64,000 bases of DNA from Membranipora membranacea (GCA_914767715.1 OU612069.1:4030001-4094000), one strand, 5' to 3'. Positions 10,701-24,090 are shown, counted from the stretch's first letter. A program made the numbers and translations. Notes: generated from the letters alone by a model not told the origin.

Positions 10701-13700
10701 CATACAGTGACTCATTGACTATGCTGGTATGCTATTTGGCTACTTCATTCATACACCAAACACTCCAAAAAAGATGCTGAGTTCATGTGTCTCTTGGCAT
10801 AGCAGGTTTTATCTAGATTGGACATGATAAGTAGGAAAACAGTCGCAATAGTGAAGAAATAGTGCAAAATTGGCTGTAGACTCTTTTAGAATCTACGGGG
10901 TAAATAACTTCTCTTAACTTAGCTTTTACATCATGATGGCGGATTGATGGGATAGTATAAACTCAGGTTGTCAGCCTCTATGTCGGTAGGGTAACAGGAT
11001 GATCAACCAAATTAGAAATTCATTTATGACACAAATTTGGCAAATCTATGATGTACTGTATAAAGATAGAAAAGAAACCAGTTTACTGCAATTTCTAATT
11101 ATAAATTTAGCAAATCATTACAAAACAATAGCTCATCATGCTAAAACAAGGAGGGCTTATAATGACTAATTACTTAATAAGTGGTCCTCCTGAGATCCTG
11201 GTCTGATATCAACTGTCAACTTATTAAATGTCAACATGACACAAAGACATGACATCACGTCGGCAGCTTATGGGAAATGCTATCAATGACATAGATTGGT
11301 GACACTGAATCACGGGATTTGCTGGCACGCTGCTTTTGATCTATCTTCATGAATATGGTCAAGTTGAGGCGCTTCACCACGCCGGGTTGAGATGAGGCGG
11401 GCGATTTTTTATCAACTCGCAATCCTTGTACATTCAAATTGGGTTCAAGGGCTAGGCACAATCATGTACACACGTCAATAAAGTCATCATCATGGTGTTG
11501 GCGTGTGATCGCTAAATCAGAGCTAAACTAGCTAATCAAATGTCTAATACCTACGTGTGGAGACACGGCAGCATCTAATACTTGGGTGCGTAACGACATC
11601 GCTGTATGGGCAGCGAGGCAGCAAAAAGGCAATTACAACTTTTGATTCAGATGTCTTCAACAATTAATTATTTTCGAGAGGTTGTAGAGGAAGCATGAAG
11701 AACGTTTGAACATGCTGCCGATCAATGACACAGTAATTACGGATCGCTGCCTAAAATAGCGCTGCCTCAAATAGCGTTGTTATCCATGTAGCTACTTCTG
11801 AGGTAGCTGAGGAAATAGGCTTCCAACAGCATTGCTGTGATCAGGCCATGGTAAGGCATTAGTAGCTAGGGGAAATAGGGCTCTGGCTCTGGCTCTGGCA
11901 GCAGTATTGTGATCAGGTTTTAGTAAAGCATGGATAGTGAGTCAGAAACTTCAAAGCGATGGCCGTCTGCAGTATAATTACGAATCTAGAAAGAAAAAAT
12001 GTGAAGAGCCCTTGAGTAGAAGTAAACCTAATATGTTGAGTAGGCTTTTACTTATGATCACATGATGGGGGAAGGTACACATACTCATGAACTCACATAC
12101 TTATATGTGAGTAGATGCTGACTAGAGAAATGAAAAATAAGTACCCTATAGAGGGGTCAATATCAGCTAGAGTTTAGGATAGCTAGTTCGGGAGTTAGTT
12201 AAAGCTAGCTAGAGCCAGGCTTTCAAAAACTAGGGTCGGAGGTAATACAAAATAAGGAGAGTGAGTAAATGTTGGTTATAGTCATGAATTTCACTGTGAG
12301 AAGAAGCATTATTTTTCACTTGCGAATAATTTACTTCTCTTGGCTGAATGGGGATGCACCCTTCCAATGAAACCTATAACCTTCGGTGATTTTCTAAGTG
12401 GATCAAGAGGAGCAACCCCCCCCCCCCCGCTTGTACATGTGTTTTTTTTTTATTGAACACAAGCTATACACATTTGAATCAGAAAATGAGCCAACTATCC
12501 TGACAGCAGCATTTCAAAAGACCCCATTACACAAAAGTTTTCACAGTTAAAATACCAGAAAATATAACGGCCAACCAATTTATCTACACAAGCTCCCGAA
12601 AACTTGTAATCATGTTGTAGTGATAGAAATGACAGCTCTTACTAAGAATGGTAACTTAGATTTTGTCTGACGCCTAACTGAGACTTTCTATGCGTGCCAA
12701 CTAATTGACTGATAAATATGCGGGTTGATAGGATTTACATTTATATACTGGTATCTTGTCACTGAGAAAGTCTCTGTGACCAAAAATTGTAAGGAGCTGT
12801 TGGTAGGTATTTGATACTAAGGAATAAAGTCTTTGCATGCGGAGAGGTTCGCATTTTGCACACAAAATACTGAAATCTGTGAATAGCTAACATTTATTTG
12901 ATCCATTACCTCCAGCCTTAGCGAGTGAAAGCTGCTGCTAGCTAACATTAAGTCATATCCAAACTCTAGCTCTAGCTAACATTTACTCACTTCTCTCAAG
13001 GAGAAAGTACTTTGGCGCAGTCGTCAATAGTACCTAGTGCCAGTAGGGCCGGAAGGGGGTGCCGTCATGCGTGGGGGTGGGCACAACAGTCTTATGGGGC
13101 TCAGACGACTTTGATGGTAGTATAATCTAGTCAATGTATCATTTCCTTTCCTTCTACTGTTTTGTGTCACATAACCAGTAGACAGATAAAACTTTCACAA
13201 CAGGGTGAGAGAAGCTAGACTACAGAGTAAAGTGAATCCTGTTTATTATTCTATCAAAACCACAAATTACTCCCATATTTACCCGAAGCCTATGTGTGAA
13301 CAACAAACCCCAGTTAAAGCAGAAAAGAGAGGAGTGTGTAAAATTGGTCAAAGTTAGATGACCCAGCCAATTTAATGGCTGTCGTAAACTATTTATATTA
13401 TGGAGTATTACCAGAGACTATAGATATATCTATAGTCTCTGGTATTACGATCATCAGTGACTTGATACTGTAATCATCGCTGTTTTCGATTTATATCCAT
13501 CGTGATGCGAATTTGCTAATGAGAATTTAATCTTTAGACTTCTTTGACCCGGATCATAAGATGCCAAACTAACCACAGCCATTTATTATTGCGTGGTGGT
13601 TATCTGGTTTGATAATCAGCCGATTGATGTCAATAATGAAGTCATGTCCAAATTTAGACAGTAATTTCCTAAAAACAGTGTATCACAATTTCCCAATTAT

Positions 13701-16700
13701 GTCCGTAATTTATCGTAGGTTTAGTTTATATTAACATACACTATTTTATATATATTATCTCTAACTGCAGGCTATAGTGAGCTGTATATAGTCTCCTCAC
13801 GCGGCTACATTTTTGTTTGGCGGGGAGTACCCACGTTCCACCCTGAACATAAAAGTAGCAACATCACAAGGCTAAGATGTCATACAAGTTTTAATTTTTA
13901 AATCATGAAACATTTTACCAAAATTTACCTGAGATGTAATTCTCAGCATTAAAACATCGAAAAAAAATTGGGTGGTAAACAAGACTGAATTGCTCATACT
14001 ATTCGAGTCTTACAAGCTTCAGGCTCTTCCTCAAGTTAAAGAACTTCAATTTCAATTCCCATCAACTTAATTGGGATGAAAACTCTTGATATTACTTCGT
14101 CTAGGTACCATGGAGAAGAGCATAGCAGACACTATCATAACAGTAGGAGTAATTATCCAGGCAAATTACTATCCATCAAAATTATAACACATTAACAGAA
14201 TATCCATATTAATTAAATTTTCTCAATTTCTTGGTGCATTGTGTTAATGATGCCACAGTGACCACTGACCAACTTAATAAGTATTTTTTTCAAGATACTG
14301 CATGCTCAAATACAAATATGTCGTTTTAATCCCATATCGAAACTGCAAGCAGTTAGCCTCGTCACTAGTCTAAGTGCTCAGACTCCAAGGCGCAGGGAGT
14401 TACTCGTGCAAGCTATTAAACTCCGTCCTTTGTTTGATAGCCTCCTGAGTTTGATAGCTTGCGCAAGTAACTCCCTGTGCCTTGGAGTCTGAGCACTTAG
14501 ACTACCTTGTCACAGGCTTCTTTTTTGTTTTGAGGAAAAAAGTAGATGTGTAACAAGGCTAGCATCAAGTAGTAGCTTGTTCAGCCAATGAACTCCAATG
14601 AACTCCTGAAGAGGGAGTTCATTGGTTCAGCTGTAATCACTTTCTGCAAAGTTATTTCCCATCAGTTTGGGATGATGATGACATGACAGCTCGGAGTACG
14701 GATATTGATTAATTAGGTATGATGATTTATTATAAATGTCACTGGGAACTAGGCAGCTTTGTATTGATGCCCCTAGGGTAGCACCTGTTCATCCTTGTCA
14801 ATATCATCACAATAACTACAAAGTGATTAGCGAAGGGTTGGGGGAAGTACATAGCATCCTCAGAGGACGTTCCTTTTCTCATCATATGCACCATAGATAA
14901 TTGTCTATGATATGCCGCTGCACACAGTAGTATGAGAAAGCGTACCAACCCAAATAAAGTCATACAGTGCATAAGAGTTCTCACCGGCACCACGGTTTTA
15001 TACATATCACCATTATACTTGCAGGTGCATAGGCCTGACATCTTTAGAAAATTTGTTTGAACATTTGCTGTTGGAGTTTGTTGTTTGTGTCAGGCTGATT
15101 CGCATTCATGGCTCTAATTTGGATTTATGACTTATTGCAAAGATCTCAAACAACTATTGGACACTTGGCTCGCTTAGAATGCAAACGTCCCAAATGATAA
15201 TTGCTTAAACTGAGATATTTGGCCTTTGGTGTTGACTATTCTTATATAAAAGAAAGCCAAATTGAAACTTTTATAACATGGGAAATCTTTCAAATTGTAG
15301 TAACATTAGACTCTTTCGCATTCTAGGCGAACTCAAATACCATAGAGTTGTAAATATTAGCTAGTGACTTAATGTTAGCTTGCACCAATTTTAGCCAACC
15401 AAGATTGGTGATTAAATGCAAGGTAGCATTAAATTTCACTATTTAGACATGGGGATACTTGACTCCTCTTGGGTGTTAAAATCTTTATATCTAACAGCAA
15501 TAACAGCAAACCTCCACTAAAAGCAGCCGTGAAATTCATTGGGGCAGCTAAAAGGGCATAAAGTTCTTATATAAGATGTCCACAAGGCCTGATACTCTGA
15601 GCTAATCCAATAAATGAACTAATATCTCAAGTGCAGCTTACAGGGTATTATCTACGCTGACTAAGTGTCAATTAAAGTCTGCTTCACTTCAAACATCCCC
15701 TGAAGGCCTTACATATTACTGATATAGCCTGTTCAGATGACAAATAAGGTATTACCAATATCTACCATCGAAGAAAAGCTGAAATAACGTAATATAAATT
15801 TGTTTTCTTCAATTTAGCAATGTTCTTAATTTGACACAATGTACATAAAGAAGCCTAATAGCGACAGGCAGTAGGCCGACAGCGAAGTTAATTGTAGGGG
15901 AGGACACCCACCCACCCATCCCGACAGCCTGCCCAGGCTCGTATCGATGGCTACATTAGAACTATTACAGCAGATAGACTGGGAGAGATGTGATGTTTAC
16001 CATGAAATTCTTATATTTGTCAGTGTGTCTGTCATGAATTTATTCTTCTTTTGTCTGCATATTAAATAATTCATCATGTCATTTAGGGTTACATAAAACT
16101 GCTAATGATAATCCAATAGCTTCTTAACAGCTGCATATTGATTGCTTTGTGGCAGCGTGGCAGCAATCTCAATTGAACCCACCGTGAAGTCTTAATGCTG
16201 CCTCTATCTAACTTTATACAATGTGTTGATGAGTTGTTGTTATCTGTGTATAATGGCCTCAGCATCACACCGTCCTGCTGTCAGCCGATAAATGACTGCT
16301 CTGTCCATCTTATTATTCGTCATACGACAGCATTGGACAGTTAAAACAATTTCTGATAAACAATTTCTGAAAAAACGGAAAATCACAAAGTTATTGCGGC
16401 ATTCGACGCTCTCAAAACTTTGAAAGTGCCTAAATAGTAAATGTTGTTTATAAGGGGCATTAAAATCATAAGGGGATAAAAGGAAGACTCTGGACCTAGA
16501 TTTTGAATTAAGATATGTTCTCCTGAAAATCTCAGATCTTCCTATCACAATAACCTATCTTTTTGCTAAATCAAAGTTATACCAGGGCTGAAAGTGAAAC
16601 ATTCAAAACCTACTAGTCAATTTTTGTTTTTGTGATTTATTTCGCTTTTATAAGTTAATCTATGACAAGTAGTTCACCCCTATTTGTGAAAGTGAGAGAA

Positions 16701-19700
16701 GAATCATAAAGGTGATATTCTTAGCTCTTGAATAATGAATATTTTTGATGCGCTAACCATCTTTGTTTTATTCTATTTCTAGATCGCTGAAGAGCAAGCA
16801 ATAAAACAGATAAAAGCAGGTATGGATTTGTGTGTGATGACTCTGAATTGCAATAAATTTGTTGGTAATATTCAACAACAACAAATAGCTTTATTTGTAA
16901 TAATGGGAGCCCTGCAGATATCATCAAGGCTTGACAAAGCTGCCTGGTCTGTAAAACATTAAACTGTCCCACTGTCTTGTCAAGCGTGGGGGTTCTTTGA
17001 TATGATGTCAAAATTTTCTAGCTTTATCAAGTTGAGTAAATGGTTGCTCACAGTTTTATTGCGCTGTATTTTCTTTCTTTGTTGACCTATTAACTTTCCT
17101 TAGTTGAAAAAAAACAGGATGGGTGTTTATTTACAATTAATACGATATATAATACGATTATTGATGATAAAATAATTTTACCACCGTTTGTCTTTCAGTT
17201 GAAGAATCGCGTCCCGTATTTACATCAGCAAACTCTTCCCTCCAACAGTCACGACCTTCCGCTCACCTTGTATTGATAAAAGATACAGCTACTAATACAG
17301 GTAAAACTCGTTTAAATGATAAATGATGGCAAATAAAGTTGTAAATCGAAAATCAAAAATCAAAAATATCATAATGAGGCACCAACAGATTTGACCAAGT
17401 TTATCTGAATTCTGTCCGACCGAATTTTGATGATGGACTCGTTTATTACAATGAACTAAAAAATGATGCCAATTTAAGTATTAAATAAAAAACATAAAAG
17501 TTTCAATGAGGCATCAACGAATTTGACTAAGTTCATTTGAATTCTGACCGTTCAAATTTTTATTATGGACTCGTTTATTAAAAGGGACCCCTAAATTATA
17601 GCCTACAGTACAGAAACATTGCTAGAAACATTGCTAGACGGCCTCTGATTGGTTTTGACTCTTAGTTAAAGGGGTCTCTGTCTCTGTCTCTGTCTATCTC
17701 TGTCTGAAGACTGAAAAATAAAGTTGCCTTAAGGGCGCTGCCACAGTATTCGGCGCCAAGTTGCTCTCAGTTTGCAAGCAGGTCGAGCAAACCTGAGGCG
17801 TCAATTGAGCCCAGTATTCGGTAAACTGCAGTGAGATTTGAACCGAACACCTCAAACGCTTGTGCATTAGAGGGCAGGTGCTCTAACCAACTGAGCTACC
17901 TCCGACTCTTAGGCAATGCATCCTGGGATAGAATGTCACATAAAGCTATACCTGGTTGTCTTAAATACTACAATACATGTGAAGAAATCAACTGAAACCA
18001 AGACCTGGTATCCTCCAGAGTCCCGATAAATGTTCTTTTTTCTGATTTCAACTTTCATGTGATCAAGTTACCAAGTTTTAGTTCAGGAAATCTCCAGTAA
18101 ATCTCTTCAACTTCTCAACAGCAGAGTATGAGGAAGCTCAGTCGCTTAGGGCGCCTGCCCTCCAATACGCAAGTGTTGGATGTCTCGAGTTCTAATCTCG
18201 CTGCAGTCTACTGACTAGTGTGCTCGAATGATACCCTAGGTGTGCTCCGACCTGGCTGCAGACTGAGACCCATTTGGCGCCGAATATGGCAGCCCTTAAG
18301 GCACCTTGAGACAGACAGAGACAGAATTTGTGATTTTGACCTACATCTGATTTCATGTTTGTAGCTAGTAGTATACCTTGGCAGAATCCGTCAGGTAGTA
18401 AGCTGGCACACATCACTGATGGTCTCAGCATCGCCGATAAGGGAAGAATAAAAATATCCTCATCCGGTTACTACTTTATATACTCACAGGTATGGGAGAA
18501 CAACTCTGATTTTGTTTTAATTTTTTTCCAAAGTTTTCTGAATTCAATTTAAAATTTCAGCTTGATGTATGTACTAGCTATAAATTTTTAAAAATTGCCT
18601 TTCTGCTTTATCTAATGGCCATGTATTTTACAATTGTTGAAGCCCTAACATGCTAACACTAAACATTATACGGAGTCAGGGGCGGGAGGTACAAAGATTA
18701 CGCACCATTCAAACATTGTGCATGTGTGTGTAACTAATTGCAGCAGTCGCATAGAATAGTTGGTAGTGTTCAGTGCATCTTTGTAAGAGATCATTGCTGT
18801 ACTTTGATAGTAACAAAATGACCCGAAAAGTAATGACATCCTGGCAACGGTGTTTTTAGGTAAAAAATAACGTAACATTGAATAATGTGTTATGGGGTGT
18901 TTCCTGTCTCATTTTGCCAGATGCCAATTTACCTGTGCTATAACCAACACCATCATGAATTAATGTTTCAGCAGGGCACTGCTCTTGAAAGCCCAGACTG
19001 TAAACAATAAGTTAACATTATAAAAGTTTTGATGTAAAAATAATTGTATTCTATCCATTATGCCTGTAATTATAATGTCATAATATCAACATAACAGAAA
19101 ACAGAAGCTTTCTACGGTCTCGTCTGCTTGTCTGCTGCTTGCCATAGGCTATATTGGATATACATCATGTTATGTTTGATGCATGGCGCCACTTGACTCT
19201 GCTGAGAGGTCAAAGTTATTTTGGCCTTTAAAATAAAGCGATAGATGATAACTTATGAAATAATTCTCAACAGTAAACCTATCGCCATATAGGAATGTAT
19301 TGTCTTTAGCGCACTAAAGGAATTGGGCGGTAGAAAAAAAGACATGAAGTAGTGACAGTCACAGAATTGTCATCTAATTTACTTGTGCCCAATTCTTTTA
19401 GCAGCATGACAATAAATTCATGTAGCGACTGATTCACTCTACATTTAAAAGAATTGGGTAGTAGTCAAAACAATGAAGTAGTTCTCTAGACTTAGAGTGA
19501 CAAAAATAAAATCAATATCTAGTACATATTGACAACACTCCCACAATGCAACTGGGAGTCCAGAAAGACTTCCATCGAAAACTGGCAATATCATCTCCTC
19601 TTTTAAATTGCCAAAGGTTATGTTTCCAATACGCTTGATGAAACTTTGATATCTTCTGAGTGAACATTTTTGCCAAATTTTACACACAAAAAACAGCGAG

Positions 19701-20830
19701 GCTCCTGAGTGCAAGGTAGCAAGGACACCTCAACAACGCTTTATAATTCCACAAATTTAATAGAATCATATTGTCAAGAACTGTAAAAATATAATAGATT
19801 AACCCCACTCATTCTAATTGAAAACCCTCCCAGCAGATCAGATCAATGCCATGCATGATTGACCCAATATCAATCAATTTCCTATCTTCAATACAAATAT
19901 TTTTTCTTTTAGCATGAATTATAAATCTCAAAAGCACAGGATCAAATCCATCCCCCCCCCCCCCCGCAATGTCGTATTGTTAGTACTTTGAGTCACAAAT
20001 TTTAGTGTTGAATAATTTTTATTCTCCCTTGTAGATCACAATGATAGATTCAGAAGTGGAATCTAATAAGAACACACCAACAACCTTACACCAGGTAATA
20101 TCGGAAGAGATCATCGAGGCTCCGTTTACAACAACATTGATGCGTAACGCTAACATGGTGTGGAAATCGCTACTGCCTCGAACTTATTCACAACAGGTCA
20201 GTGTGGTAGAAAATAATGTCATACTTTATATGATAGAATTGATATTACTGGATTCGCAGATTCGCGGGAGGAAAAGCTCATCTGTTTAAATCATTTTTGA
20301 AATAATTTTGATTTAGAAAGATATAATTTAATATAATATAATATAATATATATATATATATAGATATAATATAATTTACTGAATCTCTTTTCCTTGTATA
20401 GTAAAGTACAAAAAATGGCACAAACTAGCTAAACTAAATCTAGCTAATATTTAGTCTCCAAGTTTATATCCCAACAACCATCTACCAATGAAGTCACAAA
20501 CATTTTGCGATGCCTAAACTATCTAACTTTTTTGCTCAGTGCTTTGCTAATGGTCGATTCCACAAGTTTTATAAAATTACATTGCCAAGAACTGTAAAAA
20601 TGTGACTAAAGAGTTTCTGTCCATTTTGGTCACAGGGAAATAAATGATTCTATCATATCTTACTGTGTCTGTTTACCTGCGCTCATATTTTTCAGACTAG
20701 TTACGTTGGAGGTGTGTTCTACCTGAGGTCAGATACTTATGTCTATGTATCAGTGGCAGACGGAAATAACCGACAACCGCTGAAAGAATGCCGTCCTCAT
20801 GAATGTTACTTTGGTTTATACAAGTTGTAA
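7727..20830 (+). CDS. TNF superfamily ligand (type II membrane protein), complete
   Basis: Seven exons: 7727-8120, 9072-9187, 16783-16819, 17199-17300, 18365-18489, 20035-20196 and 20696-20830 (stop TAA). Phases run 1,0,1,1,0,0 and join to 356 residues. Residues 1-90 are a Ser-rich cytoplasmic tail; residues about 92-114 (LCVAVCFAMAISLLACVLSI) are one membrane anchor with the N-terminus inside. The stalk has four cysteines (CLPC and a CC pair). The TNF homology domain starts near residue 204 (AHLVLIKD), continues with a Trp at about 222, then GYYFIYSQ at 251-258 and YLRSDTYVYVSV, and ends CYFGLYKL, the family's usual C-terminal strand. Members form trimers on the cell surface that bind TNF receptors. 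No dibasic furin site is evident before the domain. The start is the first Met of the open frame. The subfamily cannot be assigned. Confidence 0.94.
12885..12999. repeat. Dispersed 'ctagctaac' short repeat, clustered copies
   Basis: It contains gctagctaacattaagtcat and ctctagctaacatttactca. Variants of the same sequence recur near 5245, 6725-6785, 11520, 15357 (reverse orientation), 20424-20460 and 63500-63560, always as a short AT-rich block with nested AGCT palindromes. Confidence 0.55.
13409..13444. repeat. Perfect 36-bp palindrome
   Basis: taccagagactatagata is followed directly by its exact reverse complement with no loop. It lies in TNF intron 2. Confidence 0.92.
14367..14503. repeat. 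Inverted repeat, about 50-bp arms
   Basis: The left arm begins agtctaagtgctcagactcc and the right arm is its near-exact reverse complement, ending ggagtctgagcacttagact. The arms are separated by about 35 bases. It looks like a small foldback transposon in TNF intron 2. Confidence 0.85.
14585..14636. repeat. Short inverted repeat
   Basis: The arms contain ccaatgaactcc and ggagttcattgg around a loop with an internal partial duplication. It lies 80 bases after the inverted repeat at 14367-14503. Confidence 0.7.
17340..17582. repeat. Imperfect tandem duplication, about 135-bp unit
   Basis: Two diverged copies share 'atgaggcaccaacagatttga', 'tgaattctg' and 'atggactcgtttatta' in the same order. 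They lie in TNF intron 4. Confidence 0.7.
17670..17908 (-). mobile_element. tRNA-derived SINE, copy 1 (minus)
   Basis: On the minus strand it starts with an A-box (ggtagctcagttggttagag) and then a B-box-like region, followed by a body (tcggcgcc... to gcccttaaggcaac) and a GACAGA-type tail. It lies in TNF intron 4, opposite to the copy at 18124-18326. Confidence 0.78.
18124..18326 (+). mobile_element. tRNA-derived SINE, copy 2 (plus)
   Basis: The head (aagctcagtcgcttaggg, then cgagttctaatctcg) and body (gtgtgctccgacctggctgc, ttggcgccgaatatgg, gcccttaaggcacc) match copy 1 in reverse. The GACAGA tail ends about 40 bases before the acceptor of the TNF exon at 18365. Confidence 0.78.
20321..20375. 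repeat. AT microsatellite
   Basis: Short (taata)n and (ta)n runs in the TNF intron before the last exon. Confidence 0.85.
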
Positions 20831-21987
20831 AAAAAATAATATAATTATAAAATTATATAATAACAATATTATCGTTTCATACATGAAACTGTTTTTTCAG
20901 TCACATTACTTTCTTTTCACTTCATTGCAGCATCAAATGCTAGTATATGTATTGTACCGTTTATTTATCTCATTACATTCTAAATTTTAGCATTTACATG
21001 ACATACCAAATGCAGACATTGATGTTTTAGTAAATATCAGTAATATCAGTAAATACACCAGCCTAGCCTGTCTTAACAAGCTTTGTTCGGTGGGATGCTC
21101 CCACCCCCCCCCCCCCCCATCGAACAAAGCCAGGAATATACACCAGCCCACAAGTAGAGCTTACAGTTACACTATATCCTTCCACAATTTACTTTTTTTC
21201 TCATTTTAGTTGGAAGCATACATGAATTATAGCCTTACCATGAATTTTATTGAAGCTTGTTACAGCATAGCCTATGGCAGCCTATATAGTTTACGATGTC
21301 AATATAATAAGATCTGAATTGAAAATTAAATCAATGCCTCTAACCGCTTTTACCAATCCAAATCTAAATTCAGTTGACAGGAAGTTGCAAGTTGCAGTAA
21401 GGGTTGATGTAGACTGAAACGTTTATCTATTCCAGTTCAATTCAAGTGCCCACAAAGATGGTTCAGTTACGGGACGTCTCGCTGCCCAGTTATCTACCTG
21501 TACCTAAACCGATCTTTAGACACTTACAGCTTTAAAATAATGCAATCATGATGTTAACAAACCTGAATGGCGATATTGTACAAGTCAAGGTATCAAGAGG
21601 CAAAATCCCTCTGCAACAAAACCAGAAGGAATAGCATGTTCTAGGTCTCACCAAAATCGTTACGATCGCTCCGTCATAATTTTGTCAAACTGCAAAATAT
21701 CATAATCTACCTTCACATTTAATGTGCATGTTCAGTTTGATCCAAAAGACCTGCATATAGGGTCGCTCATTTTTATGTGGTAATCCGTCAGCTACGGGAG
21801 GCTCAAGGGGTAGCAACTCCGATGCCAGCGTATAAGATCAAGCCTGTTCTAGGCGGTTCGTACATCGCAGGTCCTGGGGGAATGCAATGTAATATCACTA
21901 CCCATTACCCACCGAAAATCCCAACTAATCAAACAAAACATGCCTACTGTCCAGATCCAGATTTATCTAATTCATGCGAATTAGGAG

Positions 21988-22860
21988 TTGCTCCCCCTCG
22001 AAAATAACACAGCTGTTGATGGTAAAAACCTGGCGAATTGGGATGGTAGTCAATTGCAGAGCTACTGTGTATGGGATTTTACATTGCAATTTAGTTACAA
22101 CAGAACGAGTCACGCTTTTACCTATTGTGTTAGGCCAAAAAACTTGAAAACCCAACATTGCACAGTATAGCAGTTATAACAGGCAATGTCAGATGTTGCG
22201 TGATAAGATGATAAGAGTACAATGTAATGTTCCTATAATGCAGCTGATATTTGGTGAAACCCTTGCAAAAAGACAACATATAGCGCAAGTGTTTTAGTAC
22301 TTACTCAACTTCATGCACAATCTTCATATAACTTGTAAATATTGTATACCATACTAAGGAGTAAATTATTAGCAGGAGGAAGAGGTACTCATCCTCTCTA
22401 CATTGAATATACCCCTAACTCAGCTAGCAAAAATTCAGTGCTCGCTATGTCAGTCCCAAGTTATCCTTATAATACTTATGTTAGAGCAGATTCTGGGAGC
22501 AGCTAAAATACAAATGCATCGGGAGATGTTTTCTTCAATCAACCATATATATGAAAAAAACAGTAAGGAATCATTACTTTTGGCGTTGTGCATTATATAG
22601 TTCAGTCAGTACCTATATCAGGGAGTTTAGAATATTTGTACCAAACTGCCTCTACCTGCATTAGGAATTGCCCCCCTCCACTGATGAGCCACAATGGGGC
22701 ACCAATTCCAAATGCAGGCAAGCTGAATCCAGGGAGTTTCAAACTCCTTGCTGAATCTAACTTGATCTACTCAGGACCCAATACGCTGACAACTAACCTT
22801 GTGTTATACATGCCGATCCTGATAGGATGGCTTGCACAACCTCAAATAATAAAGCTCTAA
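21988..22860 (+). pseudogene. Unidentified decayed coding-like stretch
   Basis: In one frame the sequence reads like protein for long runs: 21988-22170 (60 codons), 22378-22503 and 22567-22857 (97 codons), broken by stops including 22504, 22552 and 22564. A further open stretch in another frame lies just upstream (21777-22007). Composition is balanced (Pro, Asn, Tyr, Ser) rather than the Lys/Phe/Ile bias of the surrounding AT-rich DNA. I recognise no family, and there are no convincing splice sites. It may be an old inserted gene or virus/transposon relic, or chance. Confidence 0.3.
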
Positions 22861-24090
22861 ACCTTTCCTTTGCTTTTTGAAGCCTCTGTAAAGCTGTACA
22901 TATGATCCTCTAAATCATGTAACTGTACCATCCCATTACATTACACACCCGATGCACTTCAAATTACCATTACGCCTCTTATAAGTTCTCGCTATGCTAT
23001 CTTCAAACTCTCCTTACACTTTTGTCTTTTACACATGTCATGTTACATTTTATTTTCAACTTGTGTTAGATTCCGGGTGCAAACATGGGACCCACTTGGT
23101 GTTCTCCAGTAACAGTCTAGTTCTGTGCGGAAGCAATATGAAACTAGATTGTGCAAATTTTCCTTCAACATTGTAAAGGTGTTGCTTGCCACAATATGAT
23201 TTGTCTAAGAATGTGCTAGAATATCATGTATTGTCATTTATTTCATTAGTGCACGGCCTCATATTAAGTTCACGTGAATTAATTGGCAAATAAAATTGAT
23301 ATATATATGTATATATATTTTAGACCATCAATTGAACTATCTTATTTTTCCTCAGTAGCTAAAATCAAGAGACAGTGAATAGCCTGACAAGGAATCCCTG
23401 GACAATCATGCTGTTTATTAGCTAAAATATAAATAGGAGCAAAAACAACAGTATCTTACTAATCCACAGCGAAAAAAAGACCAAATTGTTTTGTGATTGC
23501 TGCATTATTAGCCTGTCTTGACAAGCTTTGTTCTGCATTATGTACTGTGTTAGTTTTGTCATCAGGCCCTATGGTCTTATAAAATAGATTGTGTTGAGAC
23601 AACACCACAGCATTAACAGCAGTTAATAGAGCCCAAAAGTAATAAAGATTGATTAGATTGTGCAAAAAACGATACACAACAAACAGCGCAGTAGCTCAGA
23701 GCTGTAGTTTGAATAATTCCTAATCTGGCCTAACCTGGAAGCCATGAAATGTGCAAACATAGATAAAACATGGGTGAAAACAAATAAATGTTGCCACTAG
23801 AGTGTATACAGGGAATAGGTATTACATTATTTAGAACTATTTGAAAATAGAATTTAAACCAACATGAAAATATGACAGTTGTTATTGAGCCAACAAGTAG
23901 ATATATATATATATATATAACATCGAATTCCATATCTGGAATAGCATCATTAGCATTCTTTTGCCAAACAATGGGCTGCTTGCAAAAATAGCCAGACACT
24001 AGTAGCATTCTGGAAAAGCCCAAATCATCGAGGTTGAAGGCCATACTGACTCTCGTGATCTGACTGGGCATGTAGATCACTGATAAACTA

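Larger units (their letters stand above)
9188..16782 (+). other. TNF ligand intron 2 (7.6 kb)
   Basis: It separates the cysteine stalk exon from a 37-base exon. It holds homopolymer runs (G at about 9209, C at about 12416), a 36-bp palindrome, inverted repeats at 14367-14503 and 14585-14636, and dispersed short repeats at 12880-13000 and 15355. No additional exon is needed, because the phases on both sides agree, and no other gene is recognised. Confidence 0.7.

Noticed and set aside
14739-15041. 100-residue minus-strand ORF.
   Set aside because: It sits in TNF intron 2 with no recognisable domain or splice partner.
16240-16548. 102-residue minus-strand ORF.
   Set aside because: Intronic, no domain, composition typical of chance ORFs.
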